DNA of 39,490 nucleotides from Rhodobacteraceae bacterium HLUCCA09 (GTDB lineage: Bacteria > Pseudomonadota > Alphaproteobacteria > Rhodobacterales > Rhodobacteraceae): assembly GCA_001314685.1 (NCBI GenBank), contig LJNT01000011.1, positions 1-39,490 of the forward strand, given 5' to 3'. Shown here in pieces: positions 1-8,496 of the stretch (the first letter of the stretch is position 1; each line of letters begins with the position of its first letter). The position numbers were made by a program, and so were the translations under genes. A model generated the notes under the pieces. That model did no database searches. It saw only the letters and a program-made list of their open reading frames with translations, and was not told where the DNA came from.

Positions 1-99
1 ACACCCATGCCCGGTCCCCTGCCAATCCAGAGCATCCCTCAATCCGGGAGCCCCGCAAAGGCAGGCGTCGAAACGCTTCAGAACGGCAGGGCTGCATGA
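1..99 (+). CDS. C-terminal tail of an upstream gene (partial, unidentified)
   Basis: An open frame enters from the left edge and ends in TGA at 97-99. That stop overlaps the ATG of the next gene at 96 as ATGA, the usual sign of translational coupling in an operon. The 32 visible codons encode a Pro/Ser/Gly-rich tail with no recognisable motif. In related genomes a motor or MotB-like gene can precede this block, but nothing in these residues shows that, so no function is assigned. There is an internal ATG at 7, but an uninterrupted frame from base 1 plus the ATGA overlap makes a partial gene the simplest reading. Confidence 0.45.
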   Translation, partial: TPMPGPLPIQSIPQSGSPAKAGVETLQNGRAA

Positions 100-2654
100 G
101 CGCTCCGCACGCCGCGCGGATGCGAAGCATCGCCGCGGTCATGGCGGTTCTCCTTTGGCCGGGGCTCGCTTTGGGGCAGGCGCGCATCCTTTCGGGCGAA
201 CACGAGGATTTCTCACGCCTCGCGGTGATTCTACCCACGCAGACGGAGTGGCGCGCCGAGCCGGTCGCGGATGGCTGGCGCGTCAGCTTCGAACCCCAGG
301 TCGGACCGATCGACCTTGGCCGCGTGTTCGACCTGATACCGCGAGACCGTATCGAAGCGGTCCGACAGGATGGGGCGGATGGAAGCCTGTTCATCTCCAG
401 CACCTGCGATTGCCATCTCGACGCCTTCGACGCGGGCCCGCGCGTCGTCGCCCTCGACGTCAAGGACGGCCCGGACCCCGACGGTGTCGACGCGTGGCGG
501 CCTGCCGCGCCCCCCCCGGCCTCTTCGCCCGGAACGTCGGGCGTGTCCGGCCCCTCGGCGCTGCCCCCGGGCCTGACCATCCGATCGACGGCGACGCCGG
601 TAGAGCCCCCGCCGACCGCCCCGCCCCCGGCACCCGCGACCGTTTCGCCGACGGGGATCCGCTCCGCACCCCGGCCGCAGCTGTCCTCCGACCTAGCGGT
701 CGAGGCCCTCGATCGCGCGATCGCCGAGGCGAGCCTCGAAGCATCTCTGCGCGAGGACATGCGCCGGGCCGCAGAGGCTGGCCTCGTGGATCTCGCCGAG
801 GATCGGCCGCCAGAGTCGGCAGCGACCGTGCCCGCCCCCGTGGCAGAGCCCCGAGCGGAGGCGGACGCGATAACGCACGACAATGCGGCGGCGCCCGTCC
901 CGGAGGACGCGATGGATGCCGGGCGCACGGACGCGCCACGCGCAGGTCCGGAGAGAAACATCTCGCTGCGCACCTCGCTCGACCCCGTGCGACCCGATGA
1001 CGGGGCCGCCGCGGGGCTCAATCCGTGCCCGCCGGCTGATCGTTTCGCCTTCTTCGACAGACATGGCTCGTCCGACGAACTGCTTGCCAGTCTTCGCGAA
1101 TTGCGCGCCGCCATCGTGGACGAGGCCGGGGCGCTCGATCCTGCCGGCGCACGCCGCCTGACCGAAGCCTGGCTGGCTCTCGGTTTCGGCGCCGAGGCGG
1201 CCGCGCTGGCCGAAGAAAGCCCCCTTCCGGCGCCGCTGCCCCAGACCTACGACAGCCTCGCGCGCATCCTCGACTTCGGCCGAGACGAGGCTCCCGTCGT
1301 CTGGTGGGGGATGCAGCGTTGCCCGTCTGCTGCGGCGCTCTGGGCATTCCTTGGCCATACGCCCGAGCCCGGCGCACCGCCGACCGATTCCGGCGCGCTG
1401 CAGCGGGCGTTCTTCGCCTTGCCCGCCCATCTGCGGCTGCAGATCGGGCCCGATCTCGCCACACTTCTCCGTCTGCGCGGCCTGCCCGCCGCCGCCGCCG
1501 CCATCGACGGCAACCTGGCGGTCCTGAACGCACCCGATGCGCGCGCTCAGGACACCGGTTCCGACGACCCGGACGAGGACGGGGCGTCCGACAGCGTCGC
1601 CCCCCCCGAGATCGTGCCGGGCCAGTCGCAGGCGCGGGTCGACGCGCTGCTGGACGACGCGCGCCGACGGCTCGAGCGCAACCGCCTGCCCGCCCAGGAC
1701 GACCTCGTCGTCGCCGAGGCGCTCGCCCGGGAACATGCCGGAACCGAGCGGGGCGACCGCCTCGAGGGGCTGGTGGGTCTGCGCCTGCTGGCCGATGGCG
1801 ACCTCGACGCCGCGGCGGAGATCCTGCTCCGCCGCGGCCGGCCGGAGGACCCCGGCTGGCGTGCCGCGCTGCGCGGCGCGGCTGCGGCCACGATCGCGGC
1901 CATGACCGATTCCGATCTGCTGACTCTCGCCCTGCATCCATCGGCCACCGGACTGATGCAAAAGCTCACCGCATCGCAGGCGGCCGATGTCGCCGATCGC
2001 CTCACCACGCTGGGTTTCCCTGCGCTCGGCCTCGCGGCGCTGGAGAACACGGAAATCACGCCGGGTTCCCCCGCGGAGCGCGCGCGGGCGCGGGCGACGC
2101 TCGCCTCCGGCGACGCCGCGCGGGCGCTCGCCCTCGTCGCCGGGCAGGACACCCCCGAGGCGGCACGCCTGCGCGGCGCCGCGCTCGCGCAACTGGGCAG
2201 CCACGCGCTCGCCGCGGCCGCCTTCGCGGCAGCGGAAGAGCCCGAGCGTGCCGCACGCGAGGCTTGGCTGTCGGGCGACCCCGATGCGATCACGCGCTAC
2301 GGCAATCAGGACCAGCGCGACCTCGCCGCGGCCATCCTGCCGCCTCGCGCTCCGCCCGACGACGATGCCGCCGACACCGCCGCGTCGGCCGTCACCTCCG
2401 AGGCCTCCTCCGCGACCGAGCCGGGCGGCACGGCACCCGCCGCGGACACCATCGCGGCCGGTGCGGCGGACCCACGCCAACCCCTCGACAGCGGCACTGC
2501 GGGAGCATCGCTCGCGGCCTCCCCGCCCCAGCCTCGCGCACTACCCGATGTGGAGCCACCCTCCCTTTCTGCCGCCCGCTCTCTCGTCGATGACGCCACT
2601 TCCCTGCGGCAGTCGCTGGAGCGACTGCTGGACGCGAGCGAGACCGATCTCTGA
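96..2654 (+). CDS. Large secreted Pro/Ala-rich protein with TPR-like C-terminal half, flagellar locus, function unknown
   Basis: An 852-residue protein I cannot assign to a named family. A Sec signal peptide runs from about residue 9 to 28 (MRSIAAVMAVLLWPGLALG), so it should be exported. Residues about 30-130 look like a beta-rich domain with alternating hydrophobics (GEHEDFSRLAVILP near the start, RVVALDV near the end) that resembles an AMIN-like fold; this is inference. A Cys pair (CDC) lies near residue 105. Residues about 135-320 are a low-complexity Pro/Ala/Asp linker. Residues about 330-760 are Ala/Leu-rich helices with TPR-like spacing, followed by a second low-complexity tail. ATG at 96 is chosen because it overlaps the upstream stop; ATG at 120 would also give an intact signal peptide. 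It lies 114 nt before a lytic transglycosylase and then flhA, so a periplasmic role in flagellar assembly or motor function is plausible. Confidence 0.75.
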   Translation: MSAPHAARMRSIAAVMAVLLWPGLALGQARILSGEHEDFSRLAVILPTQTEWRAEPVADGWRVSFEPQVGPIDLGRVFDLIPRDRIEAVRQDGADGSLFISSTCDCHLDAFDAGPRVVALDVKDGPDPDGVDAWRPAAPPPASSPGTSGVSGPSALPPGLTIRSTATPVEPPPTAPPPAPATVSPTGIRSAPRPQLSSDLAVEALDRAIAEASLEASLREDMRRAAEAGLVDLAEDRPPESAATVPAPVAEPRAEADAITHDNAAAPVPEDAMDAGRTDAPRAGPERNISLRTSLDPVRPDDGAAAGLNPCPPADRFAFFDRHGSSDELLASLRELRAAIVDEAGALDPAGARRLTEAWLALGFGAEAAALAEESPLPAPLPQTYDSLARILDFGRDEAPVVWWGMQRCPSAAALWAFLGHTPEPGAPPTDSGALQRAFFALPAHLRLQIGPDLATLLRLRGLPAAAAAIDGNLAVLNAPDARAQDTGSDDPDEDGASDSVAPPEIVPGQSQARVDALLDDARRRLERNRLPAQDDLVVAEALAREHAGTERGDRLEGLVGLRLLADGDLDAAAEILLRRGRPEDPGWRAALRGAAAATIAAMTDSDLLTLALHPSATGLMQKLTASQAADVADRLTTLGFPALGLAALENTEITPGSPAERARARATLASGDAARALALVAGQDTPEAARLRGAALAQLGSHALAAAAFAAAEEPERAAREAWLSGDPDAITRYGNQDQRDLAAAILPPRAPPDDDAADTAASAVTSEASSATEPGGTAPAADTIAAGAADPRQPLDSGTAGASLAASPPQPRALPDVEPPSLSAARSLVDDATSLRQSLERLLDASETDL

Positions 2655-2716
2655 GACATCGATGCGCGTGAACAAGCCGATGCGAAGACCGCCGCGTCCG
2701 CCCCGCGAAAACTGTT

Positions 2717-2738
2717 GGTTAAGGCAAATGCCCTAACC
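2717..2738. promoter_or_regulatory. Imperfect palindrome GGTTAAGGC-N4-GCCCTAACC upstream of the transglycosylase-flhA operon
   Basis: Two 9-bp arms match at 8 of 9 positions around a 4-bp AT centre. The element lies 30 nt before the preferred ATG at 2769, in a 114-nt gap between genes. It shares TTAAGGC and a downstream CC-NTNA with the fliI/flgB divergent region at 12650-12667. A dyad of this kind suits a dimeric regulator. The protein is unknown; the TTAA half resembles a CtrA half-site, but the 10-nt spacing is not the canonical 7. Confidence 0.45.
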
Positions 2739-2768
2739 GGAACAGGCAGCCACCAGAACGGTGCAACC

Positions 2769-3620
2769 ATGTCGACTTCTCCAGTCCGCCCCGCCAAAAC
2801 GCGGGGTGCAGCCCACGAGCCCGGCGCTCGACCTGCCTCGCGTGTCGACGGCGATGCCGAGACGACCGTCCGGCGCGCGGCGACCGGCCGTGCGCGTTGG
2901 GCCGCTATCGCGGCAGGCCTGCTCGGTGTGGTCTCGCACGCCAGCGCCTCGGAGGTCGTCCGCCCGATCGCGGCAGAGGCCGACGCCGCCACCCTGTGCG
3001 AGGACTGGGCCGCCGTCGCGGCCGCCGAGCACGCGGTGCCCGAGCGCCTCATGCGCGCCATCGCCCGCGTCGAGACCGGCCGCCAGAGCCGGGGGACCGT
3101 GCGCGCCTGGCCCTGGGCCGTGAATGTCGAGGGCGAGGGCCACTGGTTCGCCACCCGGCAGGAGGCGCTGGACTACGCCGGGGCGCGGCTTGGCGCCGGC
3201 GCCACGCAGGTTGATATCGGCTGCTTCCAGCTCAATGTCGGCTGGCACGCGCGCGCCTTTTCCGGGCTCGACCAGATGATCGATCCGGCGCGCAACGCCC
3301 GTTATGCCGCCCGCTTCCTCGCCGCTCTCCACGACGAGTTCGGCGACTGGGCGCAAGCCGCCGCCGCCTACCATTCGCGGACGCCGGAGCACGGCCGCGC
3401 CTACGTGGCCCGGCTCGCCGCGATGGTCGAGACAATGCCGGAGCGTGCCGGCGAAGCCGGCGCTGCACGGGTCGGTGCGTTCCTGACTCCCGCCGCGCCT
3501 TCCATCGGCACTAGCACTGCGCGTCCGCTCGCCGCGACGCAGCCGCCGCGGCTCGGCAGCCTCGTGCCCCTCGGCGGCCCCGCGGCCGGGCCGAGGGCAT
3601 CGGTCGGGGCGGCACGATGA
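2769..3620 (+). CDS. Flagellar-locus lytic transglycosylase (SLT domain), SltF-like
   Basis: A soluble lytic transglycosylase-like enzyme expected to cut peptidoglycan glycan strands in the periplasm so the rod can pass. The SLT domain spans about residues 80-225 of this start. It has the catalytic Glu in AIARVETGR (E102) and the later motifs DIGCFQLNVGWH and AAAAYHSRTPEHGRAY. A hydrophobic export segment (WAAIAAGLLGVVSHASA) follows a long basic N-terminus near residue 45-60 that includes RR, so Sec or Tat export is possible. I prefer ATG 2769 over the TTG at 2715, because the longer form would place the palindrome inside the gene. The stop overlaps the flhA ATG (ATGA). The FlgJ-like protein in this window lacks a muramidase domain, and in R. 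sphaeroides a separate transglycosylase, SltF, partners FlgJ; this gene is a good candidate for that role. Confidence 0.85.
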   Translation: MSTSPVRPAKTRGAAHEPGARPASRVDGDAETTVRRAATGRARWAAIAAGLLGVVSHASASEVVRPIAAEADAATLCEDWAAVAAAEHAVPERLMRAIARVETGRQSRGTVRAWPWAVNVEGEGHWFATRQEALDYAGARLGAGATQVDIGCFQLNVGWHARAFSGLDQMIDPARNARYAARFLAALHDEFGDWAQAAAAYHSRTPEHGRAYVARLAAMVETMPERAGEAGAARVGAFLTPAAPSIGTSTARPLAATQPPRLGSLVPLGGPAAGPRASVGAAR

Positions 3621-5704
3621 CCGGGCTGGAATTCGGGGCGCTCTTCCGCCCGCCCGTCCTGCTGGCGATCGCGCTCATGGCGATCATCGTCATGATGATC
3701 CTGCCCGTGCCCGCCTGGGTGCTCGACATCGGCCTCGCCCTGTCTTTCTCGCTGGCGATCCTGATGTTCACCGTCACGCTGTTCATCGAGCGTCCGCTGG
3801 ATTTCTCCGCCTTCCCGACGGTGCTGCTGGCCTCTCTGATGCTGCGCCTGTCGCTCAACGTCTCGTCGACCAAGCTGATCATCGGCGAGGGGCACACCGG
3901 CACCGACGCGGCAGGCGGCGTGATCGAGGGCTTCGCCAACTTCGTGATGGGCGGCTCGACGGTGCTGGGCCTCGTCATCTTCTGCGTCCTGCTGATCGTG
4001 AACTTCATCGTGATCACCAAGGGCGCCGCGCGTATGGCCGAGGTTGGTGCGCGCTTCGCCCTCGACGGGATGCCAGGCAAGCAGCTCGCCATCGACAGCG
4101 ACATGTCGGCCGGCGCCATCGATCACGCCGAGGCGAAGGAGCGGCGCGAGCGCGAACAGGCCGAGACCAACTTCTTCGGCTCGCTCGACGGCGCCTCGAA
4201 ATTCGTCAAGGGCGACGCCATCGCGGGGCTGCTCATCACCCTGCTCAACCTCGTCGTCGGGCTGACCGTCGGACTGGCGATGCACGACATGCCGATCGGC
4301 CTGGCCTTCCAGACCTACGCGATCCTCACGGTGGGAGACGGCCTCGTCACGCAGATCCCCGCCGTTATCATCTCGATCGCCTCGGCGCTGCTGCTCGCCC
4401 GCGGCGGCGCAACCGGCGCGACCGACCTCGCCCTCGCCACCCAGCTCGGCCGCCACCCCGCAGCGCTCTTCGCCGTGGGCGTGCTGATGGCTCTCTTCGC
4501 GCTGGTGCCCGGCCTGCCCTTCCTGCCGTTCATTCTCGGTGCGCTCGCGCTGATCGCGATCGGCCTGCGCGCCCAGGCCCGCCGGCGCCGGGAAGAGGCC
4601 GAGGCCGCCGCCGGGCAAGTCGTCGAGGCGCCCGCCCGGGCCGAGCCGTCGATCGGCGACATGCTCGATCTCGACGAGATCCACGTCGAATTCGCGCCCG
4701 ACCTCGTGTCGATGGTGCTCGATCCGGCGACCGGGCTCGATGCGCGCATCTCGAACATGCGCAACCACGTCGCCCAGACCTACGGCCTGATCCTGCCCGA
4801 GATCCGCCTGACCGACAACGCGACCCTGCCGCCGGGCACCTACGCGATCCGCATCCAGGGCGTGGTGCAGGCGCGCGACCGGCTTCGGCCCGAGGGATTT
4901 CTTGCGCTCAAGCCCGACACTGCGGGCGCCCTGCCGCCGGGCGAAGACGTGTCGGAGCCCGTCTACGGCGCGCCCGCGCGCTGGATCGGCGCCGAAGACC
5001 GGGAGCGCACCGCGCTCGACGGCGCGACCGTGGTCACCCCGGCCGAGGTGCTGGCCACCCACCTCCTCGAGGTCATCAAGCGCAACTTCCCCCGCCTGAT
5101 GACGCTCAAGGCCCTGCGCCGCCTGCTCGCCGCGCTGACCGAGGTCTCAGACCACGCCCGCGCCGAGGCGAACCGCAAGATGATCGACGAACTGGTGCCC
5201 GACAAGGTGCCGGTCGACCTGCTGCTGTCGGTTCTGCGCCTGCTGCTCGAGGAGCGGGTGTCGATCCGAAACCTGCCGCTCATCCTCGAGGCGATCTCGG
5301 AGGCCCGCGGCAGCTACGGCACGCCCGAGGCGATCTGCGAGCATGTCCGCCAGCGGCTTGGCTTCCAGCTCGTGGCCGAGCTGCGGCGCGACGACGGCAC
5401 CGTGCCCCTCATACAGCTCGCCCCCGAATGGGAAGAGCGGTTCCAGCGCTACCAGGTCGATGGCGCAGGCGGCGGCGATGTGGCGCTGCCGCCCGACGAA
5501 TTCACCCGCCTCGTCAACGGCATCGCCGAGCGGCTGTCGCACGCCGCCGACAGCGGCACCTTTCCCGCCCTCGTGACCTCGATGCGACGGCGGCGGTTCC
5601 TGACGACGCTCGTCGCCGCCAAGGGCCTGTCGGCGCCGGTGCTGTCGTTCGAGGAGATCGGACTCGACGCGCGGCCCGCGATGGTTGGCCAGGTGCCGGC
5701 GTGA
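3617..5704 (+). CDS. flhA: Flagellar type III export gate protein FlhA
   Basis: A core membrane component of the flagellar export gate that binds chaperone-substrate complexes through its cytoplasmic domain. At 695 residues it has normal family length. The N-terminal half (about residues 10-320) has the multiple membrane segments. The FHIPEP-type signature lies in the stretch LMLRLSLNVSSTKLI through GFANFVMGG, and KGDAIAGLLITLLNLVVGL is also typical. The C-terminal cytoplasmic domain runs from about residue 345 and includes PGTYAIRIQG and the RLLLEERVSIRNLPLILEAI segment found in this family. It overlaps the transglycosylase stop by 4 nt, and its own stop overlaps the fliR GTG (GTGA), so slt-flhA-fliR are translationally coupled. 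Confidence 0.98.
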   Translation: MTGLEFGALFRPPVLLAIALMAIIVMMILPVPAWVLDIGLALSFSLAILMFTVTLFIERPLDFSAFPTVLLASLMLRLSLNVSSTKLIIGEGHTGTDAAGGVIEGFANFVMGGSTVLGLVIFCVLLIVNFIVITKGAARMAEVGARFALDGMPGKQLAIDSDMSAGAIDHAEAKERREREQAETNFFGSLDGASKFVKGDAIAGLLITLLNLVVGLTVGLAMHDMPIGLAFQTYAILTVGDGLVTQIPAVIISIASALLLARGGATGATDLALATQLGRHPAALFAVGVLMALFALVPGLPFLPFILGALALIAIGLRAQARRRREEAEAAAGQVVEAPARAEPSIGDMLDLDEIHVEFAPDLVSMVLDPATGLDARISNMRNHVAQTYGLILPEIRLTDNATLPPGTYAIRIQGVVQARDRLRPEGFLALKPDTAGALPPGEDVSEPVYGAPARWIGAEDRERTALDGATVVTPAEVLATHLLEVIKRNFPRLMTLKALRRLLAALTEVSDHARAEANRKMIDELVPDKVPVDLLLSVLRLLLEERVSIRNLPLILEAISEARGSYGTPEAICEHVRQRLGFQLVAELRRDDGTVPLIQLAPEWEERFQRYQVDGAGGGDVALPPDEFTRLVNGIAERLSHAADSGTFPALVTSMRRRRFLTTLVAAKGLSAPVLSFEEIGLDARPAMVGQVPA

Positions 5705-6471
5705 CCGAGCTGATCTCGGCCGCGACCCTGATATGGGAGGGGGCGCTGGCCGGCGGCCTCGCCGTGTTCCTGCGGATCGGGGCGGCCATGGCCGTGCTGC
5801 CCGGCTTCGGCGAGCAGACGCTGTCGGTGCGCATCCGCCTCGCCGCGACGCTGGCCCTCACCCTGCTGGTCGCGCCCGCCGTGGCCGGCGCAATGTCCCC
5901 GCCCGCCTGGGGCGAGTTCGCCCGCCTGCTCGGCACCGAGACGGCGATCGGACTCGCCTTCGGACTGATGCTGCGCCTGCTGATCCACGCCCTGCAGATC
6001 GCCGGAACCATAGCCGCGCAATCGACGTCGCTCGCCCAGCTCTTCGGCGGCGCCGCGGTCGAACCCCTGCCCGCCATCGGCCACCTGCTCGTGGTGAGCG
6101 GCCTCGCGCTCGCGGCGATGACCGACCTGCATCTGCGCCTGGCCGAGGCGCTGATCCTGACCTACCAGCTCTTTCCCGCCGGCACTCCGCTCGCCTCGGG
6201 CGACCTCGCGCAGCTGGGCATCGGCCACGTCGCGCGGGCCTTCTCGCTGGCATTCAGCCTTGCCGCGCCCTTCGTGCTCGCCGCCTTCGTCTACAACCTC
6301 GCGCTCGGGGCGATCAATCGTGCCATGCCGCAGCTCATGGTGGCCTTCGTCGGCGCGCCCGCGATCACCGGCGCCGCCCTCGCCCTGCTCGCGCTCACCG
6401 CTCCCCTGATGCTCGAGGTCTGGCTCACGGCCCTGCATGCCACGCTCGACCGGCCATTCGCCACCCCCTGA
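5701..6471 (+). CDS. fliR: Flagellar biosynthetic protein FliR
   Basis: An inner-membrane export gate subunit that forms the gate core with FliP and FliQ. The 256 residues from GTG 5701 match the family length. Landmarks are FLRIGAAMAVLPGFGEQTLSVRIR near the N-terminus, ETAIGLAFGLMLRLLIHALQIAGT in the middle, and a C-terminal NLALGAINRAMPQLMVAFVGAPA segment, with several strongly hydrophobic helices between. The start is placed at the GTG that overlaps the flhA stop; the same frame stays open far upstream but only as a shadow of flhA. fliQ is on the opposite strand in the rod-gene block and fliP is absent from the window, so the gate genes are dispersed. Confidence 0.97.
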   Translation: MTELISAATLIWEGALAGGLAVFLRIGAAMAVLPGFGEQTLSVRIRLAATLALTLLVAPAVAGAMSPPAWGEFARLLGTETAIGLAFGLMLRLLIHALQIAGTIAAQSTSLAQLFGGAAVEPLPAIGHLLVVSGLALAAMTDLHLRLAEALILTYQLFPAGTPLASGDLAQLGIGHVARAFSLAFSLAAPFVLAAFVYNLALGAINRAMPQLMVAFVGAPAITGAALALLALTAPLMLEVWLTALHATLDRPFATP

Positions 6472-6483
6472 GAGGCGCCTGAG

Positions 6484-7572
6484 ATGGCCGAAGAGAAGAG
6501 CGAGGAAAGCAAGATCCACGAGCCGACGCCGCGGCGGCTCGACGAACTGCGGCGCAAGGGCGAGATCCCTCGCTCGGCCGACCTCGCCACGGCGATCGGC
6601 TATGCCGGCATCCTGCTCGCGCTGGTGGCGGCGGGCGGCATGATCGTCGATCGGCTCGGCGCACTCGCCACCGCGCTGATCGCCCGGCCCGAGCGGATCG
6701 CGCCGCTGCTGTTCGACGGGCATGGCTCGGCGGCGCAGGGTGCGCTGCTCGGGGCGACCGGGCTGGCGCTCGCGCCGATCTGGGCGGCGCCGACGGCGCT
6801 GGTCGTGCTGGCGCTTCTCGCGCAGCGGGCGCTCATCTTCACGCCCGACAAGCTCCAGCCCAAGATCTCGCGCATCTCGCCCTTGCAGAACGCCAGGAAC
6901 AAGTTCGGCCTGTCGGGGCTCGTGGAGTTCCTCAAGAGCTTCGTCAAGCTCTTGGTCTACTCGGGCGCCCTGGCCCTCTACATCGCGAGCGCGCTCGACG
7001 AACTGGTGCTCTCGGCGACGCTCGACCCGCGTCAGGTGGCTCTGCTGCTCGGACGGCTCGGAGTCGAGTTTCTCGCCATCGTCGTCGGGATCATGCTGGT
7101 GATCGGGGCGCTCGACCTCGTTTGGCAGCATGTGGAACATCGCCGGAAAAATCGCATGAGCCACAAGGAGCTGCGCGACGAGGTCAAGGAGTCCGAGGGC
7201 GACCCCTACCTCAAGGAGCGGCGCCGGCAGAAAGGCATGACGATCGCGCAGAACGCGATGCTGGCCGATGTCGGGCAGGCCTCGGTGGTGGTGGTGAACC
7301 CCACCCACTACGCCGTCGCGCTGAAGTGGAGCCGGATGCAGGAGGGCGCGCCGGTCTGCGTGGCCAAGGGCGTCGATCAGGTGGCGCTGCGGATCCGCGA
7401 GGTGGCCGAGGCGGCGGGTGTGCCCATCCGTCACGATCCGCCGACGGCACGGGCCCTGCACGCGACAATCGAGATTGGCGAAGAGATCGGGCCCGAGCTC
7501 TACGCCCAGGTCGCCGCCGCGATCCGCTTTTCGGAGGAGGTGCGCGCGCGGGCGCGCCGGTCGGTGCTGTGA
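6484..7572 (+). CDS. flhB: Flagellar export switch protein FlhB
   Basis: An export gate protein that switches substrate specificity from rod/hook to filament proteins after autocleavage. The 362 residues begin with the typical cytosolic stretch KIHEPTPRRLDELRRKGEIP. Four membrane segments follow to about residue 215, then the conserved KNRMSHKELRDEVKESEGDP linker. The autocleavage motif NPTH lies at residues 272-275 and is followed by YAVALKW. It starts 12 nt after fliR and its last codons contain the GTG of the next gene. The specificity switch is thought to be triggered by FliK, whose gene also lies in this window. Confidence 0.98.
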   Translation: MAEEKSEESKIHEPTPRRLDELRRKGEIPRSADLATAIGYAGILLALVAAGGMIVDRLGALATALIARPERIAPLLFDGHGSAAQGALLGATGLALAPIWAAPTALVVLALLAQRALIFTPDKLQPKISRISPLQNARNKFGLSGLVEFLKSFVKLLVYSGALALYIASALDELVLSATLDPRQVALLLGRLGVEFLAIVVGIMLVIGALDLVWQHVEHRRKNRMSHKELRDEVKESEGDPYLKERRRQKGMTIAQNAMLADVGQASVVVVNPTHYAVALKWSRMQEGAPVCVAKGVDQVALRIREVAEAAGVPIRHDPPTARALHATIEIGEEIGPELYAQVAAAIRFSEEVRARARRSVL

Positions 7573-7937
7573 GCCGGGCGGCGCGGCGGAAGGCGCAGCT
7601 CGAGCGGCTGGAACGGTTGGCAGACCTGCAGGCGCGGGCCGCCCGGCAGCGGCTCGCCGCCGCCCAGCGCGCGGAAGCCGAGACGCGGCAGAGCCTCGGC
7701 CGGCTCGAGGGGGGGCGTCTTGCGGCGCTCGCCGCCGGGCCTGCCGACGGCCCGGCCGGGGCACGGGCGGCCGCCGCCTGGCTGCGCTGGGCCGAGCGCG
7801 AGCGCCGCCGCCTTCTGACGGAGCAGGCGGCGCGCCGCGCCGAGACGCTGACGGTCCGGCAGGACAGCGCGCGCCTGATCGCGCGCCATTCCGTGCTGGA
7901 ACGGCTACTTTCGCGCGAAAAGGAGACCCGGCGCTAG
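7569..7937 (+). CDS. Small Arg/Ala-rich coiled-coil protein after flhB, FliJ-like candidate
   Basis: A 122-residue, strongly basic, almost entirely helical protein (RKAQLERLERLADLQARAARQRLAAAQ, here described in part) with heptad-like Leu/Ala spacing. GTG 7569 overlaps the flhB stop by 4 nt, so it belongs to the export-gate operon. FliJ is a small coiled-coil stalk protein of the export ATPase, and none is found beside fliI here; size, charge and fold make this the best candidate. The sequence similarity is too weak to be sure, and another chaperone-like coiled-coil protein is possible. Its TAG stop interlocks with the stop of the opposing fliL gene in a CTAG palindrome (7934-7937). Confidence 0.6.
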   Translation: MSRAARRKAQLERLERLADLQARAARQRLAAAQRAEAETRQSLGRLEGGRLAALAAGPADGPAGARAAAAWLRWAERERRRLLTEQAARRAETLTVRQDSARLIARHSVLERLLSREKETRR

Positions 7938-8488
7938 GTGTCCTGCCGGGCGATGTCGGTGATGAGCACGTCGAAGAGATCGGCCCCGAGCACGGGGCGT
8001 GCGGCCTCCCACAGGGTGCGGCGCAGGGTGGCCATCTGCGGGCCGGAGGTGAAGACGCCGTCGAACCCCCCGGCATTGGCGTGATCGAACATCACGCGCA
8101 GAAAGGCGTCGCGCAGCTTGGGCTCCCGCGCGAAAACCGTGTCGCGCAGGCCCGCCCGCACCTCGAGCCCCACCGACACGACGACCAGCGCGTCCACGTC
8201 GCCCTGACGCAAGATGGGCACGACGAACTGGTTGGTCATGCGGACGAACTCGATCTGCTCGATCGGCGGGCGGTCGCGACCTGGCATCGGCGCCGTGCCC
8301 GGCCCCGGCTCTATCGAGGGATCTCCGCCAGCGACCGGATCGGCGCCGGGGCTCTCCTGGCCGGGGTCAGGGTTGCCGGCTTCGCCACCGGATGGCGACT
8401 GTGGCGTCGGCTGCAGCCAGAGACCGGCGCCGATACCGGCGCCGGCGCCCGCGAGGCCGAGAACGAGGGGGAGGATCAGCGCCTTCAT
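7934..8488 (-). CDS. fliL: Flagellar basal-body-associated protein FliL
   Basis: A single-pass inner-membrane protein that surrounds or supports the stator at the motor. Residues about 3-25 form the membrane anchor (ALILPLVLGLAGAGAGIGAG). A Gly/Pro/Asp-rich linker follows to about residue 72. The C-terminal periplasmic domain has the FliL pattern: a strand with VVPILRQGDVDALVVVSVGLEV, a helix with LRDAFLRVMFDHA, and a final LFDVLITDIARQ. At 184 residues it is typical. It lies 8 nt downstream of flgH as the last gene of the flgB-to-fliL block, and it converges on the coiled-coil gene with a 4-nt stop overlap. Confidence 0.88.
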   Translation of the reverse strand: MKALILPLVLGLAGAGAGIGAGLWLQPTPQSPSGGEAGNPDPGQESPGADPVAGGDPSIEPGPGTAPMPGRDRPPIEQIEFVRMTNQFVVPILRQGDVDALVVVSVGLEVRAGLRDTVFAREPKLRDAFLRVMFDHANAGGFDGVFTSGPQMATLRRTLWEAARPVLGADLFDVLITDIARQDT

Positions 8489-8496
8489 CGCGGGCC

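Noticed and set aside
693..2480. A 595-codon reverse open frame inside the large secreted protein gene
   Set aside because: The forward frame has a signal peptide, operon coupling and a plausible fold; the reverse frame is Gly/Arg-rich with no start context.
2715..2768. TTG start for the transglycosylase
   Set aside because: It would add 18 residues with no role in export and include the palindrome in the gene; ATG 2769 is simpler.
5449..8076. An 875-codon reverse open frame across fliR and flhB
   Set aside because: It crosses four well-supported genes, has low-complexity composition and no domain; it is a compositional shadow.
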